19,304 nucleotides of DNA from NCBI GenBank assembly GCA_001919995.1, contig MNIY01000131.1, forward strand, positions 1-19,304. The letters are read 5' to 3'. Numbering within the stretch: the first letter of the stretch is position 1; each line of letters starts with the position of its first letter. The stretch comes from Ktedonobacter sp. 13_1_20CM_4_53_11 (GTDB lineage: Bacteria; Chloroflexota; Ktedonobacteria; Ktedonobacterales; Ktedonobacteraceae). The translations under genes and the position numbers were made by a program. A model generated the notes under the pieces. It worked only from the letters and a program-made list of their open reading frames with translations, was not told the origin of the DNA and did not search any database. Shown here piece after piece: positions 1 to 8,542 of this stretch.

Positions 1-222
1 CGTAGGTTGATGGCAGTTGAACATGTCGGTCCGCGGACCGCCATTCGTCTCCATGAGGAATTGAACATCGACACCCCAGAGAAGCTCTGGTGGGCTGCCC
101 ATAATCATCGTATTCGTAATTTGCCGGGTTTCGGACCGCGCAGCGAATTACGGCTGAAAGAAGCTGCCGCTCGAATACGCAAGAGCAGCAACACCACCAC
201 CTCACTCGATGGCGCAGCCTGA
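1..222 (+). CDS. Helix-hairpin-helix protein, C-terminal part (partial)
   Basis: The frame is open from the window edge to TGA at 220-222, so this is probably the end of a longer gene. A TTG/ATG pair at 7-12 could also start a stand-alone protein of about 70 residues. Two helix-hairpin-helix signatures are visible: VEHVGPRTAIRL near the start and LPGFGPRSELRL about 30 residues later, separated by a helix (LWWAAHNHRIRN). This tandem HhH arrangement is typical of non-specific DNA-backbone binding modules such as those in PolX-family polymerases and small HhH proteins. The last 15 residues are Ser/Thr-rich and probably disordered. Which larger protein it belongs to cannot be told from this fragment. 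A strong terminator follows 26 nt after the stop. Confidence 0.6.
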   Translation, partial: RRLMAVEHVGPRTAIRLHEELNIDTPEKLWWAAHNHRIRNLPGFGPRSELRLKEAAARIRKSSNTTTSLDGAA

Positions 223-248
223 GTTAGTTGCAGAATACACCAACCAGC

Positions 249-288
249 AAAAGAGAGACAAATCACCCCTTTGTCTCTCTTTTCTTTT
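249..288 (+). terminator. Rho-independent terminator after the HhH gene
   Basis: Positions 249-262 and 270-283 are perfect reverse complements (14 bp, core GAGAGAC/GTCTCTC) around the 7-nt loop TCACCCC. The T-rich tract TCTTTT follows. It lies between the HhH stop and the aminotransferase promoter, so it should isolate the two units. Confidence 0.85.
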
Positions 289-323
289 ACCCGCATCATC
301 GTTAAGAATAACTCTCGAGGATA

Positions 324-332
324 TGGTAGAAT
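324..332 (+). promoter_or_regulatory. Possible extended -10 promoter for the class III aminotransferase
   Basis: TGGTAGAAT fits the extended -10 pattern TGnTAnnnT. No good -35 hexamer lies 17 nt upstream, which is tolerated with extended -10 promoters. It would give a leader of roughly 65 nt before the ATG at 404. This is assigned by eye only. Confidence 0.4.
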
Positions 333-403
333 GGATTATTGAAAGATCGTCAATACTCCAGTCACTCTATGATCTACTGTTTTTCCCATGTAGGAGGCTA
401 TCT

Positions 404-1762
404 ATGTCCGAGAGCATTTCTCACCTTGACATTCCCGGTCCAAAATCGCGTGAATTGCTGGCACGCCGTCAGGAGTTCGTGGCGCGGGGTGTTTCATCCT
501 CTATGAACGTATTTGCAGCGAAAGCAGATGGAGCCATCATCGAAGATGTAGATGGTAATCGCTATATCGACTTCGCAGGTGGCATCGGCGCCATGAATAT
601 TGGCCACGCCCGGCCAGAGGTGACGAAAGCTATCGCTGAACAGGCAGCCAGGTTCACACATACCTGCTTTAGTGTGATGATGTACGAACCATATGTCGCG
701 CTTGCTGAACGAATCGTAAAGTTGGCACCTGGCGATTTTGCAAAAAAGGCTCTTTTTCTCAACAGCGGAGCAGAGGCCGTCGAAAATGCTGTCAAAATCG
801 CTCGTTATGCCACCGGGCGCCCCGCCATTATCACCTTTGATAATGGCTATCATGGCCGTACTTTGATGACTATGACCATGACCGCCAAGGTCAAGCCATA
901 TAAATATCGCTTTGGTCCCTATGCAACAGAAGTCTATCGAGCCCCATTCCCCTACCCCTATCGCATGAATATGGCACCTCAGGATGCCTCCGCCTACTGC
1001 ATCCAGGAGCTTGAGCGCATGTTCGTTGGCGAAGTAGCTCCCGACCAGGTAGCGGCCATCGTCGTTGAACCGGTCCAGGGTGAAGGTGGTTTTATGGTTG
1101 CACCTCCAGGCTTTCTACGAGCGCTCAAGGCCATCTGCGAAAAACACGGTATCCTCTTTGTTGCCGATGAGATTCAATCCGGCTTCTGCCGTACCGGCCA
1201 GATGTTCGCGGTAGAGCACGACCAGGTAGCACCAGATCTCATGATTATTGCAAAATCGATGGGGGCTGGTATGCCTATCAGCGGTGTCGTTGGACGTGCC
1301 GATATCATGGATGCACCACCGCCCGGAACACTCGGAGGAACCTACAGTGGGAATCCCGTGGCCTGCGCAGCTGCGCTAGCTGTTCTCGACCTTTATGAAA
1401 AAGAGGATCTTGCTGCTCGTTCGCGCGATGTGGGACAAGCTGTCATAAAACGCTTCGTGAAACTTCAAGAGAAGTACTCCCTGGTTGGCGATGTACGTGG
1501 TCTGGGGGGTATGGTCGCGATGGAACTGGTAAAAGACCGCGGAACAAAAGAACCGGACTCTCAGGCAGCAAGCGATATCTTAGCTGCCGCACACAAACGC
1601 GGGCTCGTGCTCATTAAGGCGGGCATGTACGATAACGTCCTGCGTGTCCTCGTTCCGCTCTGTGTTACTGATGAGCAATTGCAGCAAGGCTTAGACATCT
1701 TTGAGGATGCCTTCACCTCCGTTGCTGAAGCAGCCATTGCCACAACCAGTTCTGTAGGCTAA
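404..1762 (+). CDS. gabT: Class III aminotransferase, 4-aminobutyrate aminotransferase-like
   Basis: A PLP-dependent class III aminotransferase of 452 residues, the normal family length. It would transfer the terminal amino group of GABA (or a related omega-amino acid such as 5-aminovalerate) to 2-oxoglutarate in the cytoplasm. Visible landmarks are the phosphate-binding FLNSGAEAVENAVK (S121-G122-A123), the aromatic segment FDNGYHGRT at 145-153, VVEPVQGEGG at 220-229, VADEIQSGFCRTG with D255 for the pyridine nitrogen, and the Schiff-base lysine K284 in IIAKSMGAGMP. The start at 404 is chosen because AGGAGG at 392-397 sits 6 nt before it and the protein there begins like its family. The frame stays open upstream to 209, but that stretch runs through the terminator and promoter. 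It is convergent with the class IV aminotransferase. Substrate choice among GABA, 5-aminovalerate, ornithine and related omega-amines is inferred. Confidence 0.88.
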   Translation: MSESISHLDIPGPKSRELLARRQEFVARGVSSSMNVFAAKADGAIIEDVDGNRYIDFAGGIGAMNIGHARPEVTKAIAEQAARFTHTCFSVMMYEPYVALAERIVKLAPGDFAKKALFLNSGAEAVENAVKIARYATGRPAIITFDNGYHGRTLMTMTMTAKVKPYKYRFGPYATEVYRAPFPYPYRMNMAPQDASAYCIQELERMFVGEVAPDQVAAIVVEPVQGEGGFMVAPPGFLRALKAICEKHGILFVADEIQSGFCRTGQMFAVEHDQVAPDLMIIAKSMGAGMPISGVVGRADIMDAPPPGTLGGTYSGNPVACAAALAVLDLYEKEDLAARSRDVGQAVIKRFVKLQEKYSLVGDVRGLGGMVAMELVKDRGTKEPDSQAASDILAAAHKRGLVLIKAGMYDNVLRVLVPLCVTDEQLQQGLDIFEDAFTSVAEAAIATTSSVG

Positions 1763-1771
1763 CTCGCTCCT

Positions 1772-1805
1772 CTATGGAGGCAGCCTGAAAAGCATGCCTC
1801 CATAG
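1772..1805. terminator. Hairpin between convergent aminotransferase genes, probable bidirectional terminator
   Basis: CTATGGAGGCA (1772-1782) and TGCCTCCATAG (1795-1805) are perfect 11-bp complements with a 12-nt loop. The stem lies between the two convergent stop codons (1762 and 1817). No T-run follows on either strand, so intrinsic termination is less certain than for the two other terminators in this window. Confidence 0.55.
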
Positions 1806-1816
1806 TGGTACAAGCA

Positions 1817-2659
1817 TCAAAAATCACCCTGCTCTATCATCTCGATAAACCGCTGTTCCAGTTCATAGGTTCGCCGACCGGGCAACCCTTTACCAATCTT
1901 CAGTTCGTCGATCTGTACAACAGGCATTATTTCTTTGGATGAGGAGGTGATGAACGCCTCGTCAGCCAGTGCCAATTCATCCAGCAATATTGGACGCTCT
2001 TCAATTGGGAAGCGCTCCATAGCCAGGTCCAGGACGACATTGCGTGTGATTCCCTTCAGTACGCCTGCCCCCGGTGTTATCAGTGTATCCCCCCGAAAAA
2101 TAAAAAAGTTACTGCGCGTCGCCTCAAGGACGTGGCCCTGCTCATCGACATAGAGGGCATCTGATGCATTTCGTCGGGCAGCTTCTTTCAAAGCTCGTAT
2201 GGCCACAATATAATTGGTTGTCTTCGCATCAGGTTCAGTCCGCTGTAAGCGGGTAGTTATGAGCCTATATCCCTGGGCGAAACGCTCCATGTCCCGCTCG
2301 CCCAACGCGGTAATCAACACGGCAAGCGTTGGTTTCCTCGTGGGGAGAATGCTATCTTCACTCTCTCCTCCTGTGACAAGAATGCGAATCGCAGCGTGTT
2401 TATATGTATTTCGTTCGATTACCTCGCGAATAATAGCTGCAAGAGACTCACGAGACCAGGGTATCTCCAATTCAATCAATTCAGCAGAACGATAGAGACG
2501 AGTGAGATGCTTATCCAGGTGAAATGGGCGCCTGTTATACGTGCGCAGCGCCTCAAAGGCGCTGTAACCACGCAATACCGCGACATCGTTGATCGATATC
2601 ACCGCTTCATCAGGATGAACCCACTGCCCACCAACATACCATAATGCCTGCTTATCCAT
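1817..2659 (-). CDS. Class IV (branched-chain-type) aminotransferase
   Basis: A fold-type IV PLP enzyme of 280 residues, the family covering branched-chain aminotransferase (IlvE), D-amino-acid transaminase and aminodeoxychorismate lyase. Visible features are the N-terminal INDVAVLRGYSAFEALRTY, the catalytic lysine K146 in PDAKTTNYIVAIRALKEA, E179 in VLEATRSNFFIF (the conserved glutamate motif, usually EG/EA-x-xSNxF), and GVLKGITRNVVLDLA near residue 200. The start at 2659 is preceded by AAGGAG with about 9 nt spacing. The same frame is open to 2719, but the added residues do not look like family sequence. The sequence does not decide between L-branched-chain and D-amino-acid specificity, so no symbol is given. 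It is convergent with the GabT-like gene, and the two may serve related amino-acid turnover, which is inference only. Confidence 0.85.
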   Translation of the reverse strand: MDKQALWYVGGQWVHPDEAVISINDVAVLRGYSAFEALRTYNRRPFHLDKHLTRLYRSAELIELEIPWSRESLAAIIREVIERNTYKHAAIRILVTGGESEDSILPTRKPTLAVLITALGERDMERFAQGYRLITTRLQRTEPDAKTTNYIVAIRALKEAARRNASDALYVDEQGHVLEATRSNFFIFRGDTLITPGAGVLKGITRNVVLDLAMERFPIEERPILLDELALADEAFITSSSKEIMPVVQIDELKIGKGLPGRRTYELEQRFIEMIEQGDF

Positions 2660-2972
2660 ACTAATGTGCTCCTTACCGAGAAAGTTCTTTCGTTCTCCCG
2701 CCATATATTGTACACCCATCGCTGCAAAACATCAGACGTGTTCGCATCTACAGGTTAAAGCTCACCTGATAGCACATCCACCTGGGGAAATGCCTTCCAA
2801 CCCATAAGACCCCCTATGCGTATACATAGCGTAGTCGAAATGAAGAACTGAACAGGCTACGCTACAAAAGAGCTCGCCATACACTATCTTTCAGGCTCGT
2901 GTAAAAAAGCATGATAGTGGGGTTCGTAGTTCATAACCAACAAGTGATACATTAAGAAGGAGAAGGAGAAGC
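2660..2972. other. Intergenic region between divergent genes, with inverted repeats
   Basis: About 310 bp with no credible gene. It holds the upstream regions of the class IV aminotransferase (minus) and the DUF4342 gene (plus). TAGCGTAG at 2827-2834 and CTACGCTA at 2857-2864 form a perfect 8-bp inverted repeat, and an imperfect palindrome around GTATAC lies at about 2815-2830. On the minus strand TACAAT at 2707-2712 could be a -10, but its -35 is poor. No convincing plus-strand promoter was found by eye. Confidence 0.4.
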
Positions 2973-3305
2973 ATGTCACAGACAGAACCAAATGTAGAAC
3001 AAAGGCAAGGGTTCCAGGATGAATTGCAAGTAATGGGCGAACAGCTGCTTTCTAAAGTGAAAGAACTCGTCCATGAGGGTAATGTACGGCGCATCATCAT
3101 CAAGCAAGGGGGAAACACTATCATGGAGTTCCCCTTGAATGTTGGTCTCGTAGGTGTTGTCCTGGCCCCAACACTTGCCGCAATCGGAGCCGTTGGTGCC
3201 CTACTCGCCCAATGCTCTATTGAGGTTGTCCGTACAGAGCGCCCCGCTGAAGCTGCGAAAAGCACAGTCGAGGAAGTTATGCGCGACCAGCCACCCGCAT
3301 TATAA
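2973..3305 (+). CDS. Small DUF4342-like protein with one hydrophobic segment
   Basis: A 110-residue protein. The block VKELVHEGNVRRIIIKQGG (about 29-47) followed by an amphipathic strand and a hydrophobic stretch at about 56-81 (Ala/Gly/Leu/Val-rich) is characteristic of the DUF4342 family, whose function is unknown. One reading is a single membrane helix with a cytoplasmic N-terminal half. No signal-peptide cleavage site is seen. The start is well supported: AAGGAGAAGGAG at 2957-2968, a doubled Shine-Dalgarno, sits just before the ATG. The C-terminal 20 residues are charged and include PAEAAKSTVEEVM. It stands alone between its own ribosome site and a strong terminator, so it is probably monocistronic. 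Family assignment is from memory of its motif. Confidence 0.7.
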   Translation: MSQTEPNVEQRQGFQDELQVMGEQLLSKVKELVHEGNVRRIIIKQGGNTIMEFPLNVGLVGVVLAPTLAAIGAVGALLAQCSIEVVRTERPAEAAKSTVEEVMRDQPPAL

Positions 3306-3331
3306 CGCCAATTGCTCACGTTCAAGACTCT

Positions 3332-3385
3332 GGATTGAGATCAAGACTGCTGAGATCACAGTCGTTTTGATCTCAATCCTTTTTT
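3332..3385 (+). terminator. Rho-independent terminator after the DUF4342 gene
   Basis: GGATTGAGATCAA (3332-3344) pairs perfectly with 3367-3379, and an inner stem GACTG/CAGTC (3345-3349 with 3359-3363) continues the helix. TTTTTT follows at 3380-3385. It also lies downstream of the minus-strand topoisomerase operon, but the T-run serves only the plus strand. Confidence 0.9.
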
Positions 3386-3464
3386 GGGTCGAACCCTGAG
3401 TCAATTAAACCAGGAAAAAGAGAGTGTTTACCAGTTTCCACCCATTTCTGGTTTTTGCCTGCAA

Positions 3465-5957
3465 CTATTTATCAAGTGCTACAACACCCAACATATGCCC
3501 CTTCACCAGGGGCACACCTTTTTTTGCCCGTGTAAATGCTTTTAGCTCAACCGCTTTGATGGCTGTGACCTGTTCACCATCTTCGTTTTTCCAGGTCAGC
3601 AGCAGGTGATCTTTCTCATCTATAATCATCGTCAGCAACACGCGGTCCCTGTCAACAAGTTCAGTAGTCACGATACCCGCCGTCGCACGCCCCTTCGGGG
3701 GATACTGGCTCAATGGCACCTTCTTGCCCAGCCCGCTCTCGGTGACCACCAGCAAGCTCAGGAAATTGCCACTGTCAGTAGAAATCTCACTATCCAGGTA
3801 GGAGGCGCTTACAACTTGAGCATCCGGCCCTAAAGCAATGGCAGCCACTCCCTGGCCCACACGTCCCTGCGCTCGCAATGCATCATCTTTGAATCGCAAA
3901 GTCTGCGCGGTATTCGTCGTCACGAAGTATTCACCCTGCCCTCGAGAAAGCAGTGCAACAGCAACAGCGTCACCGTCAGCCAGTTTCATGTCCTGTAAAC
4001 CATCAACGTCCGCGGTCTTATAATCGCTCAAAGGTGACTTCTTCACTTTCCCCATTCTGCTAAAGGTAACGAGATAGCGATCCTCATCATAGTTCTCTAC
4101 AGGCAACACGGTCACTATCTCTTCGCCTTGAGCCAAACCCAACAATTTGCGCACAGGCTCGCCTTTTGCCGAACGATTTCCGGTTGGGATGCGATGAGCC
4201 GCGATTTGAAAGACCCTTCCGCTTGAAGAGACACACAAAACATAATCTTGTGACGTGGCTGCGACGACCTGGCGCAGTTGCTCATCGCCGCGAACAGGCG
4301 TATAGATCGCTGCACCATTTTTTCCCCTGGGAACAAACGTATCTGCTGGCAGCGCTTTGAGCGTACCAGCACGTGTAAAGGCAATGGCGAGGGGCTCTCG
4401 TTCGTGCAGACTGGCAACTTCTTTAATGGGCTCATGAACCTGGCCCTCCACGTCGATAGTTGTCCGGCGCTCGTCGCCAAATTGCTTGATGAGCTGTTGC
4501 ATCTCTTTCTTCAAAAGCAGCAGCATCGCCTTGCGATCTGAAAGGAGGTGTTGTAACTCGCCGATCCGTGTCTGCAATTCTACTTTTTCCCTGGCGTATT
4601 TGCTTGCGTCTAGCCGCGTTACCTGGGCCAGCGTCATCGAGGCAATAACTTCCGACTGGATAAGTGTGAGCTTATACGTCTTCTCGATAACCTGGCGAGC
4701 AGCCGCCCGATCCTCGGCCTGCTGGAAAATCTTGACAATCTTATCAGCGTTGGCCGCACCAACAATCAACCCCTCGACGATATGCAATCGTTCCTCCGCC
4801 TTGCGCAGTTCAAACTGCGTTCGCCGAGTTAATACGTCCATCTGGTGCGTATTCCAGTAATTGAGCAGATCGATCATACCCACCTGTTTGGGTTGTCGCG
4901 CTGCCTGCATCGGCTCGCCGAAGAGAAACACCATCTGGAATGAAAGGGCAATTTGCAGATCTGTTTCGGCGAAGAGTTGCGAGAGCGCCTGTGCAGCATC
5001 GGCATCTTTCCGCAGCTCCAGCACAATGCGCATCCCTTTCTCAGTATCGCTTTCGTCGCGTACATCAGGCAACAGGCCTTCCAACTTACGGGCGTTGATC
5101 GCCTTTACAATAGATGCCTTGACCTTGTCTCTCCCTATAGGAGGAATCTGCGTAACGATCAGCGAGCGACTGCGCGGCGTATCTTCCAGCCGTACCTCTG
5201 CACGTGCAATGATGCGTCCCTTGCCAGTGGCAAAATAGTCTTTTATGCCGTCAACGCCGATGATTCTTCCCCCCTGGCAAAAATCTGGCCCTTGAATGTA
5301 CCTCATAAGCTGCTCGACATCCATGTTCGGTTGATCAAGCAGGGCGATACAGGCCCGCAATACCTCAACGAGGTTATGTGGCGGAATATTGGTGGAGAGG
5401 CCAACGGCGATGCCACTCGATGGATTGACGATAGGTGGAATCCTGCCTGGCAAGTAATCTGGCTCTAACACTTTCGGGTCTTGTTTATAGCTCGGATGCT
5501 GGGGAACTGTGTCGCTCTCCATATCGGCCATCAACGCTTCAGCCAGGGGAGAGAGGCGCATCTCTGTATAGCGGTAGGCGGCAGGAGCATCGCCATCCTC
5601 ACTTCCCATGTTCCCCTGTCCCTCAATTAAGGGATAGCGTAAGGTAAAAGGTTGTGCCATACGTACAGCTGCGTCATATACCGAGGTATCGCCGTGTGGA
5701 TGATAGTTACCTAAAATCAGGCCCACCACCTCTGCGCTTTTTACTGTGGGGCGAGTGGATAGGTAACGAGCCGCTCGCATTCCTGCTAGAATCCGCCGCT
5801 GCACCGGTTTTAAACCGTCTCGTGCATCAGGTAATGCGCGGTCAGTGACAACGGAAAGCCCATAGGTCGCGAAAGCCTGGGCCATGATAACGGAGAAATC
5901 CTCTTCGCGGATAATTCCCGTTTCTACTGTAGTGCTATTATCGGTTATACGAGCCAT
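3465..5957 (-). CDS. parC: Type IIA DNA topoisomerase subunit A, topoisomerase IV (ParC)-like
   Basis: The 830-residue DNA-cleaving subunit of a gyrase/topoisomerase IV-type enzyme, acting as an A2B2 tetramer with the product of the gene upstream. The catalytic tyrosine is Y130 in YRYTEMRLSPLAEALM. The quinolone-determining region reads HPHGDTSVYD at 86-95, with Thr91 where E. coli GyrA has Ser83. Later come the tower and coiled-coil regions (about 360-500) and, from about residue 525, a beta-pinwheel C-terminal domain with repeated blade motifs (GRVFQI, GKVKKSPLSDY, TLRFKDDALRAQGRVGQGV, GLGKKVPLSQYPPKGRATAG). The GyrA box (QRRGGxG), expected after KKSPLSDY near residue 643, is absent and replaced by KTADVDGLQDM. 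Since that box is needed for DNA wrapping and negative supercoiling, a decatenase or relaxing role is more likely than a true gyrase. The ATG lies 2 nt after the upstream stop, indicating translational coupling. Confidence 0.85.
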   Translation of the reverse strand: MARITDNSTTVETGIIREEDFSVIMAQAFATYGLSVVTDRALPDARDGLKPVQRRILAGMRAARYLSTRPTVKSAEVVGLILGNYHPHGDTSVYDAAVRMAQPFTLRYPLIEGQGNMGSEDGDAPAAYRYTEMRLSPLAEALMADMESDTVPQHPSYKQDPKVLEPDYLPGRIPPIVNPSSGIAVGLSTNIPPHNLVEVLRACIALLDQPNMDVEQLMRYIQGPDFCQGGRIIGVDGIKDYFATGKGRIIARAEVRLEDTPRSRSLIVTQIPPIGRDKVKASIVKAINARKLEGLLPDVRDESDTEKGMRIVLELRKDADAAQALSQLFAETDLQIALSFQMVFLFGEPMQAARQPKQVGMIDLLNYWNTHQMDVLTRRTQFELRKAEERLHIVEGLIVGAANADKIVKIFQQAEDRAAARQVIEKTYKLTLIQSEVIASMTLAQVTRLDASKYAREKVELQTRIGELQHLLSDRKAMLLLLKKEMQQLIKQFGDERRTTIDVEGQVHEPIKEVASLHEREPLAIAFTRAGTLKALPADTFVPRGKNGAAIYTPVRGDEQLRQVVAATSQDYVLCVSSSGRVFQIAAHRIPTGNRSAKGEPVRKLLGLAQGEEIVTVLPVENYDEDRYLVTFSRMGKVKKSPLSDYKTADVDGLQDMKLADGDAVAVALLSRGQGEYFVTTNTAQTLRFKDDALRAQGRVGQGVAAIALGPDAQVVSASYLDSEISTDSGNFLSLLVVTESGLGKKVPLSQYPPKGRATAGIVTTELVDRDRVLLTMIIDEKDHLLLTWKNEDGEQVTAIKAVELKAFTRAKKGVPLVKGHMLGVVALDK

Positions 5958-5959
5958 TT

Positions 5960-8083
5960 TTAGACATCCAGTTCCTTAATTTTGCGCGAATGCTCAGCCA
6001 GGAAGACACGCCGGGCCTCAGCATTTTCATCTTCCATCAATTCCTTGACCAGCCGCGCCGCCAGTACTCCATCCTCCATGGAAACACGTTTAAGTGTACG
6101 CCTGGCAGGATCAAAGGTAGTATCGCGCAATTCCTTCGGATTCATCTCACCAAGACCTTTGAAGCGCTTGAACTCCAGTCCTCCAGCATCTGCATGCGTC
6201 TTAATGAATTGCAGACGAGCTTCATCATCGAGCAGCCAGATGGTCTTACCCTTGTACTTGACCGAGTACAGCGGAGGGCAGGCGATGAATACATGACCCT
6301 GCTCTATCAGATCACTAAATTCCTGGTGAAACAACGTGAGCAACAGACACTGAATGTGTAAGCCATCCACGTCAGCGTCAGTGGCGATAATGACGCGGTC
6401 AAATTTTAAACGGCTAATGTCAAAAGAATCCCTCGTTCCTGTTCCTAAAACATTGATGATAGTACGGATCTCTTCATTTTCGACGATACGCCGCAAATCG
6501 GCCTTGGCGACATTGAGCGGTTTCCCTTTGAGCTTCAGAATCGCTTGAAACTCCGAAAAACGTCCCTGACCCGCGCTGCCACCGGCGGAGTCACCCTCCA
6601 CGATGAACAGTTCAGCACGCTCGGGATCATTGGAGTTACAACGCAAGAACTTTTTTGAAAGCGTCGTGTCGATCAATTCGCCATTCTTCTTGTTACCGCC
6701 TCTGGCCAGCTCTTCTACCAGCTGCGCCTCGTTGCGAGCTTTCTGCATCTGCAGGATCTTCTTCAGCCACTCTTTTCCCGCGGTAGTATTGCTCTCAAAC
6801 CAATCTTTCAAGCCCTCATCAACAACCGAGCGCACAATCCCCTCAACTGGTGCATTGTTGAGGCGATCTTTGGTTTGCCCCTGGAACTGCGGGTTAGTCA
6901 GCTTGACCGAGATCACCGCGTTCAGTCCTTGCTGGATAACTTCTGGTCGGAAACCATCCTCTTCACGGTTTTTGATGATCTTCCATTTCAGTGCGTAGTC
7001 ATGGACAACTTTTGTCAGAGCAGCCTTAAAGCCTGTTTCATGTACCCCTCCATCACGTGTACGAACGGCATTAGCAAAACTGTAGATGGTAGTCTTATAA
7101 CCGGTCGTTGGCTGTAATGCTACCTCAACCTGCACACCATCCTTTTCTTTAGCTATACCAAGCACCTGCTTAAAAAGTGGGGCGCTGGTACTGATGGAAA
7201 GCTCTCTCACATAGTCCGGTAAACCGTCACGAGAATAGAATGTGCGGCTCACTTGCTTATTTTCAGCATCATCCCAGGCATCCAGCTGGAAAGTGACGCC
7301 GCGATTCAGGTATGCCGCCGCCTTCAGGCGGCTGTCGATGGCCTCCAGGGGATAGTAAGCCTCGTCGTCAAAGATCGAACGGTCAAACAACCACCGGAGT
7401 TGCGTTCCATGCAACTTTGGGTCACATGGAGCAATATGATGCGGCAGCGCTACTCCACGGCTGAATATTTGCGTAAACTTCTGACCATCCTTCCAGATCG
7501 TCAATTCTAGTTTCTCGGATAGAGCGTTGATTACCGTTGCGCCTACACCATGTAGGCCTCCCGCCGTCTTATATACACCTTCGGAAAACTTACCACCCGA
7601 GTGAGGAACCGTCAGAATAACGGTAGCAGCAGGCAGGTAGTCACCCTGGTACAACATGGGGTCAAAAGGCATTCCTCTGGCCTCGTCCTTCACCGTGACC
7701 CAGCCTTCCTGATCAATATTCATCCAGATATGCTTACCATATCCCGCGACCGCTTCATCTACAGCGTTATCAAGAGCTTCCCAGATGAGGTGGAGCAGCC
7801 CAGACGTAGAAGTTGAGCCAATGTACATTCCTGGACGATGGCGGATTGCCGCAATCCCCTCCAAGACCTGAATATCAGCTGCACTATATGACGCACTCTT
7901 TTTTGTTCGCGCCCCAGGTTTTTTCTCTATCGTTGCAGAACTAGATTCTCTTTTAGATGACAATTCTCTCTTGTTAGTTTCTTTTTGTTCATCTGTTTTA
8001 TGCGGAGCAAAAAGTGTAAGTTGTTCCTGCGTGCTGTCATGATCATCTCGTATTGTTGCTAAGATTTTGGAGGAACGTGACAT
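5960..8083 (-). CDS. parE: Type IIA DNA topoisomerase subunit B, topoisomerase IV (ParE)-like
   Basis: The 707-residue ATPase subunit partnering the gene 2 nt downstream. The GHKL ATPase domain begins at about residue 70 with IQVLEGIAAIRHRPGMYIGS, has the ATP/Mg site WEALDNAVDEA (E102, N106), KDEARGMP (the usual D-x-GRG-x-P with Ala in place of the first Gly) and GGLHGVGA at 175-182. The TOPRIM domain shows VEGDSAGGSAGQGR (E496) and TDADVDGLHIQ (D569, D571, D573). The end LFKRFKGLGEMNPKEL-type segment is the normal C-terminus. The first 65 or so residues are a charged Ser/Lys/Glu-rich extension that gyrase B proteins usually lack. A start inside it cannot be excluded because the ribosome site at 8083 (GAGAGG, about 11 nt away) is only fair. 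Substitutions such as GQGRFSEF for KQGRDREF show a divergent paralogue. A promoter lies just upstream. Confidence 0.87.
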   Translation of the reverse strand: MSRSSKILATIRDDHDSTQEQLTLFAPHKTDEQKETNKRELSSKRESSSATIEKKPGARTKKSASYSAADIQVLEGIAAIRHRPGMYIGSTSTSGLLHLIWEALDNAVDEAVAGYGKHIWMNIDQEGWVTVKDEARGMPFDPMLYQGDYLPAATVILTVPHSGGKFSEGVYKTAGGLHGVGATVINALSEKLELTIWKDGQKFTQIFSRGVALPHHIAPCDPKLHGTQLRWLFDRSIFDDEAYYPLEAIDSRLKAAAYLNRGVTFQLDAWDDAENKQVSRTFYSRDGLPDYVRELSISTSAPLFKQVLGIAKEKDGVQVEVALQPTTGYKTTIYSFANAVRTRDGGVHETGFKAALTKVVHDYALKWKIIKNREEDGFRPEVIQQGLNAVISVKLTNPQFQGQTKDRLNNAPVEGIVRSVVDEGLKDWFESNTTAGKEWLKKILQMQKARNEAQLVEELARGGNKKNGELIDTTLSKKFLRCNSNDPERAELFIVEGDSAGGSAGQGRFSEFQAILKLKGKPLNVAKADLRRIVENEEIRTIINVLGTGTRDSFDISRLKFDRVIIATDADVDGLHIQCLLLTLFHQEFSDLIEQGHVFIACPPLYSVKYKGKTIWLLDDEARLQFIKTHADAGGLEFKRFKGLGEMNPKELRDTTFDPARRTLKRVSMEDGVLAARLVKELMEDENAEARRVFLAEHSRKIKELDV

Positions 8084-8124
8084 CTACTCTGATACCTCTC
8101 TTTGATTGCATGTACTGTTCCCTC

Positions 8125-8153
8125 AGCATACAGCCTTCATTCATAAAAGTCAA
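8125..8153 (-). promoter_or_regulatory. Promoter of the topoisomerase operon
   Basis: On the minus strand TTGACT (8148-8153) and TATGCT (8125-8130) are separated by exactly 17 nt, matching sigma-70-type consensus at 5 and 4 of 6 positions. Transcription would start near 8118, giving a leader of about 35 nt before the ATG at 8083. Confidence 0.6.
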
Positions 8154-8248
8154 GAGAAATTTTGGTCAAATGTTCTAGCAATTCATAAATTCATTTTGCC
8201 CTTGCCAATTAGCTCAAGTGCAACAGAATTACTGCCCAGAGCGTAATA

Positions 8249-8262
8249 ACATCTATAGATGT
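8249..8262. promoter_or_regulatory. 14-bp perfect palindrome, candidate operator
   Basis: ACATCTATAGATGT is its own reverse complement. It lies about 95 bp upstream of the topoisomerase -35 and about 250 bp upstream of the regulator's -35. A dimeric regulator, perhaps the neighbouring XRE protein, could bind here. That link is inference. Confidence 0.35.
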
Positions 8263-8282
8263 GAAACCAAAACTACCAAAAG

Positions 8283-8310
8283 TTGCATGACAGTATCTTT
8301 GAGGTATTAT
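8283..8310 (+). promoter_or_regulatory. Possible second plus-strand promoter
   Basis: TTGCAT (8283-8288), a 16-nt spacer and TATTAT (8305-8310). The -10 matches 5 of 6 positions but the -35 only 3 of 6. It could drive a short transcript ending at the hairpin at 8355-8389, or a long leader of the regulator gene. Confidence 0.25.
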
Positions 8311-8354
8311 ACTTAAAACTACAGAGTAGATACGAAACGATCTGTGAACAAAAA

Positions 8355-8389
8355 TGATGAGATAAAATATCGCTTAATTTACCTCATCA
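8355..8389 (+). other. AT-rich imperfect inverted repeat
   Basis: TGATGAGATAAA (8355-8366) and TTTACCTCATCA (8378-8389) pair over 12 positions with one mismatch around an 11-nt loop. The T-rich ATTCTTTTCC follows. It could be a weak terminator for a transcript from the promoter at 8283-8310. No gene end is nearby that would need one. Confidence 0.3.
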
Positions 8390-8513
8390 ATTCTTTTCCT
8401 GTTACAAAGCAATTAGATGTAATTCCATATATGAAGATAAGATTTAGGATACTTCACAGCACGAATAAAAGCTAAGTTAATTATTATTTCGATGTTTTTT
8501 AATAGAATATCTA

Positions 8514-8542
8514 TTGTTATTTGTATGCTAATCCATTATAAT
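8514..8542 (+). promoter_or_regulatory. Promoter of the XRE/TPR regulator
   Basis: TTGTTA (8514-8519), a 17-nt spacer and a perfect TATAAT (8537-8542). The predicted start near 8549 leaves a leader of about 73 nt before the ATG at 8622. Confidence 0.6.

Noticed and set aside
209..403. Upstream start for the GabT-like gene
   Set aside because: The stretch contains a terminator and a promoter, and the family start at 404 has a clear AGGAGG.
2891..3325. 144-codon minus-strand frame
   Set aside because: It is the antisense shadow of the DUF4342 gene, which has a strong ribosome site and terminator.
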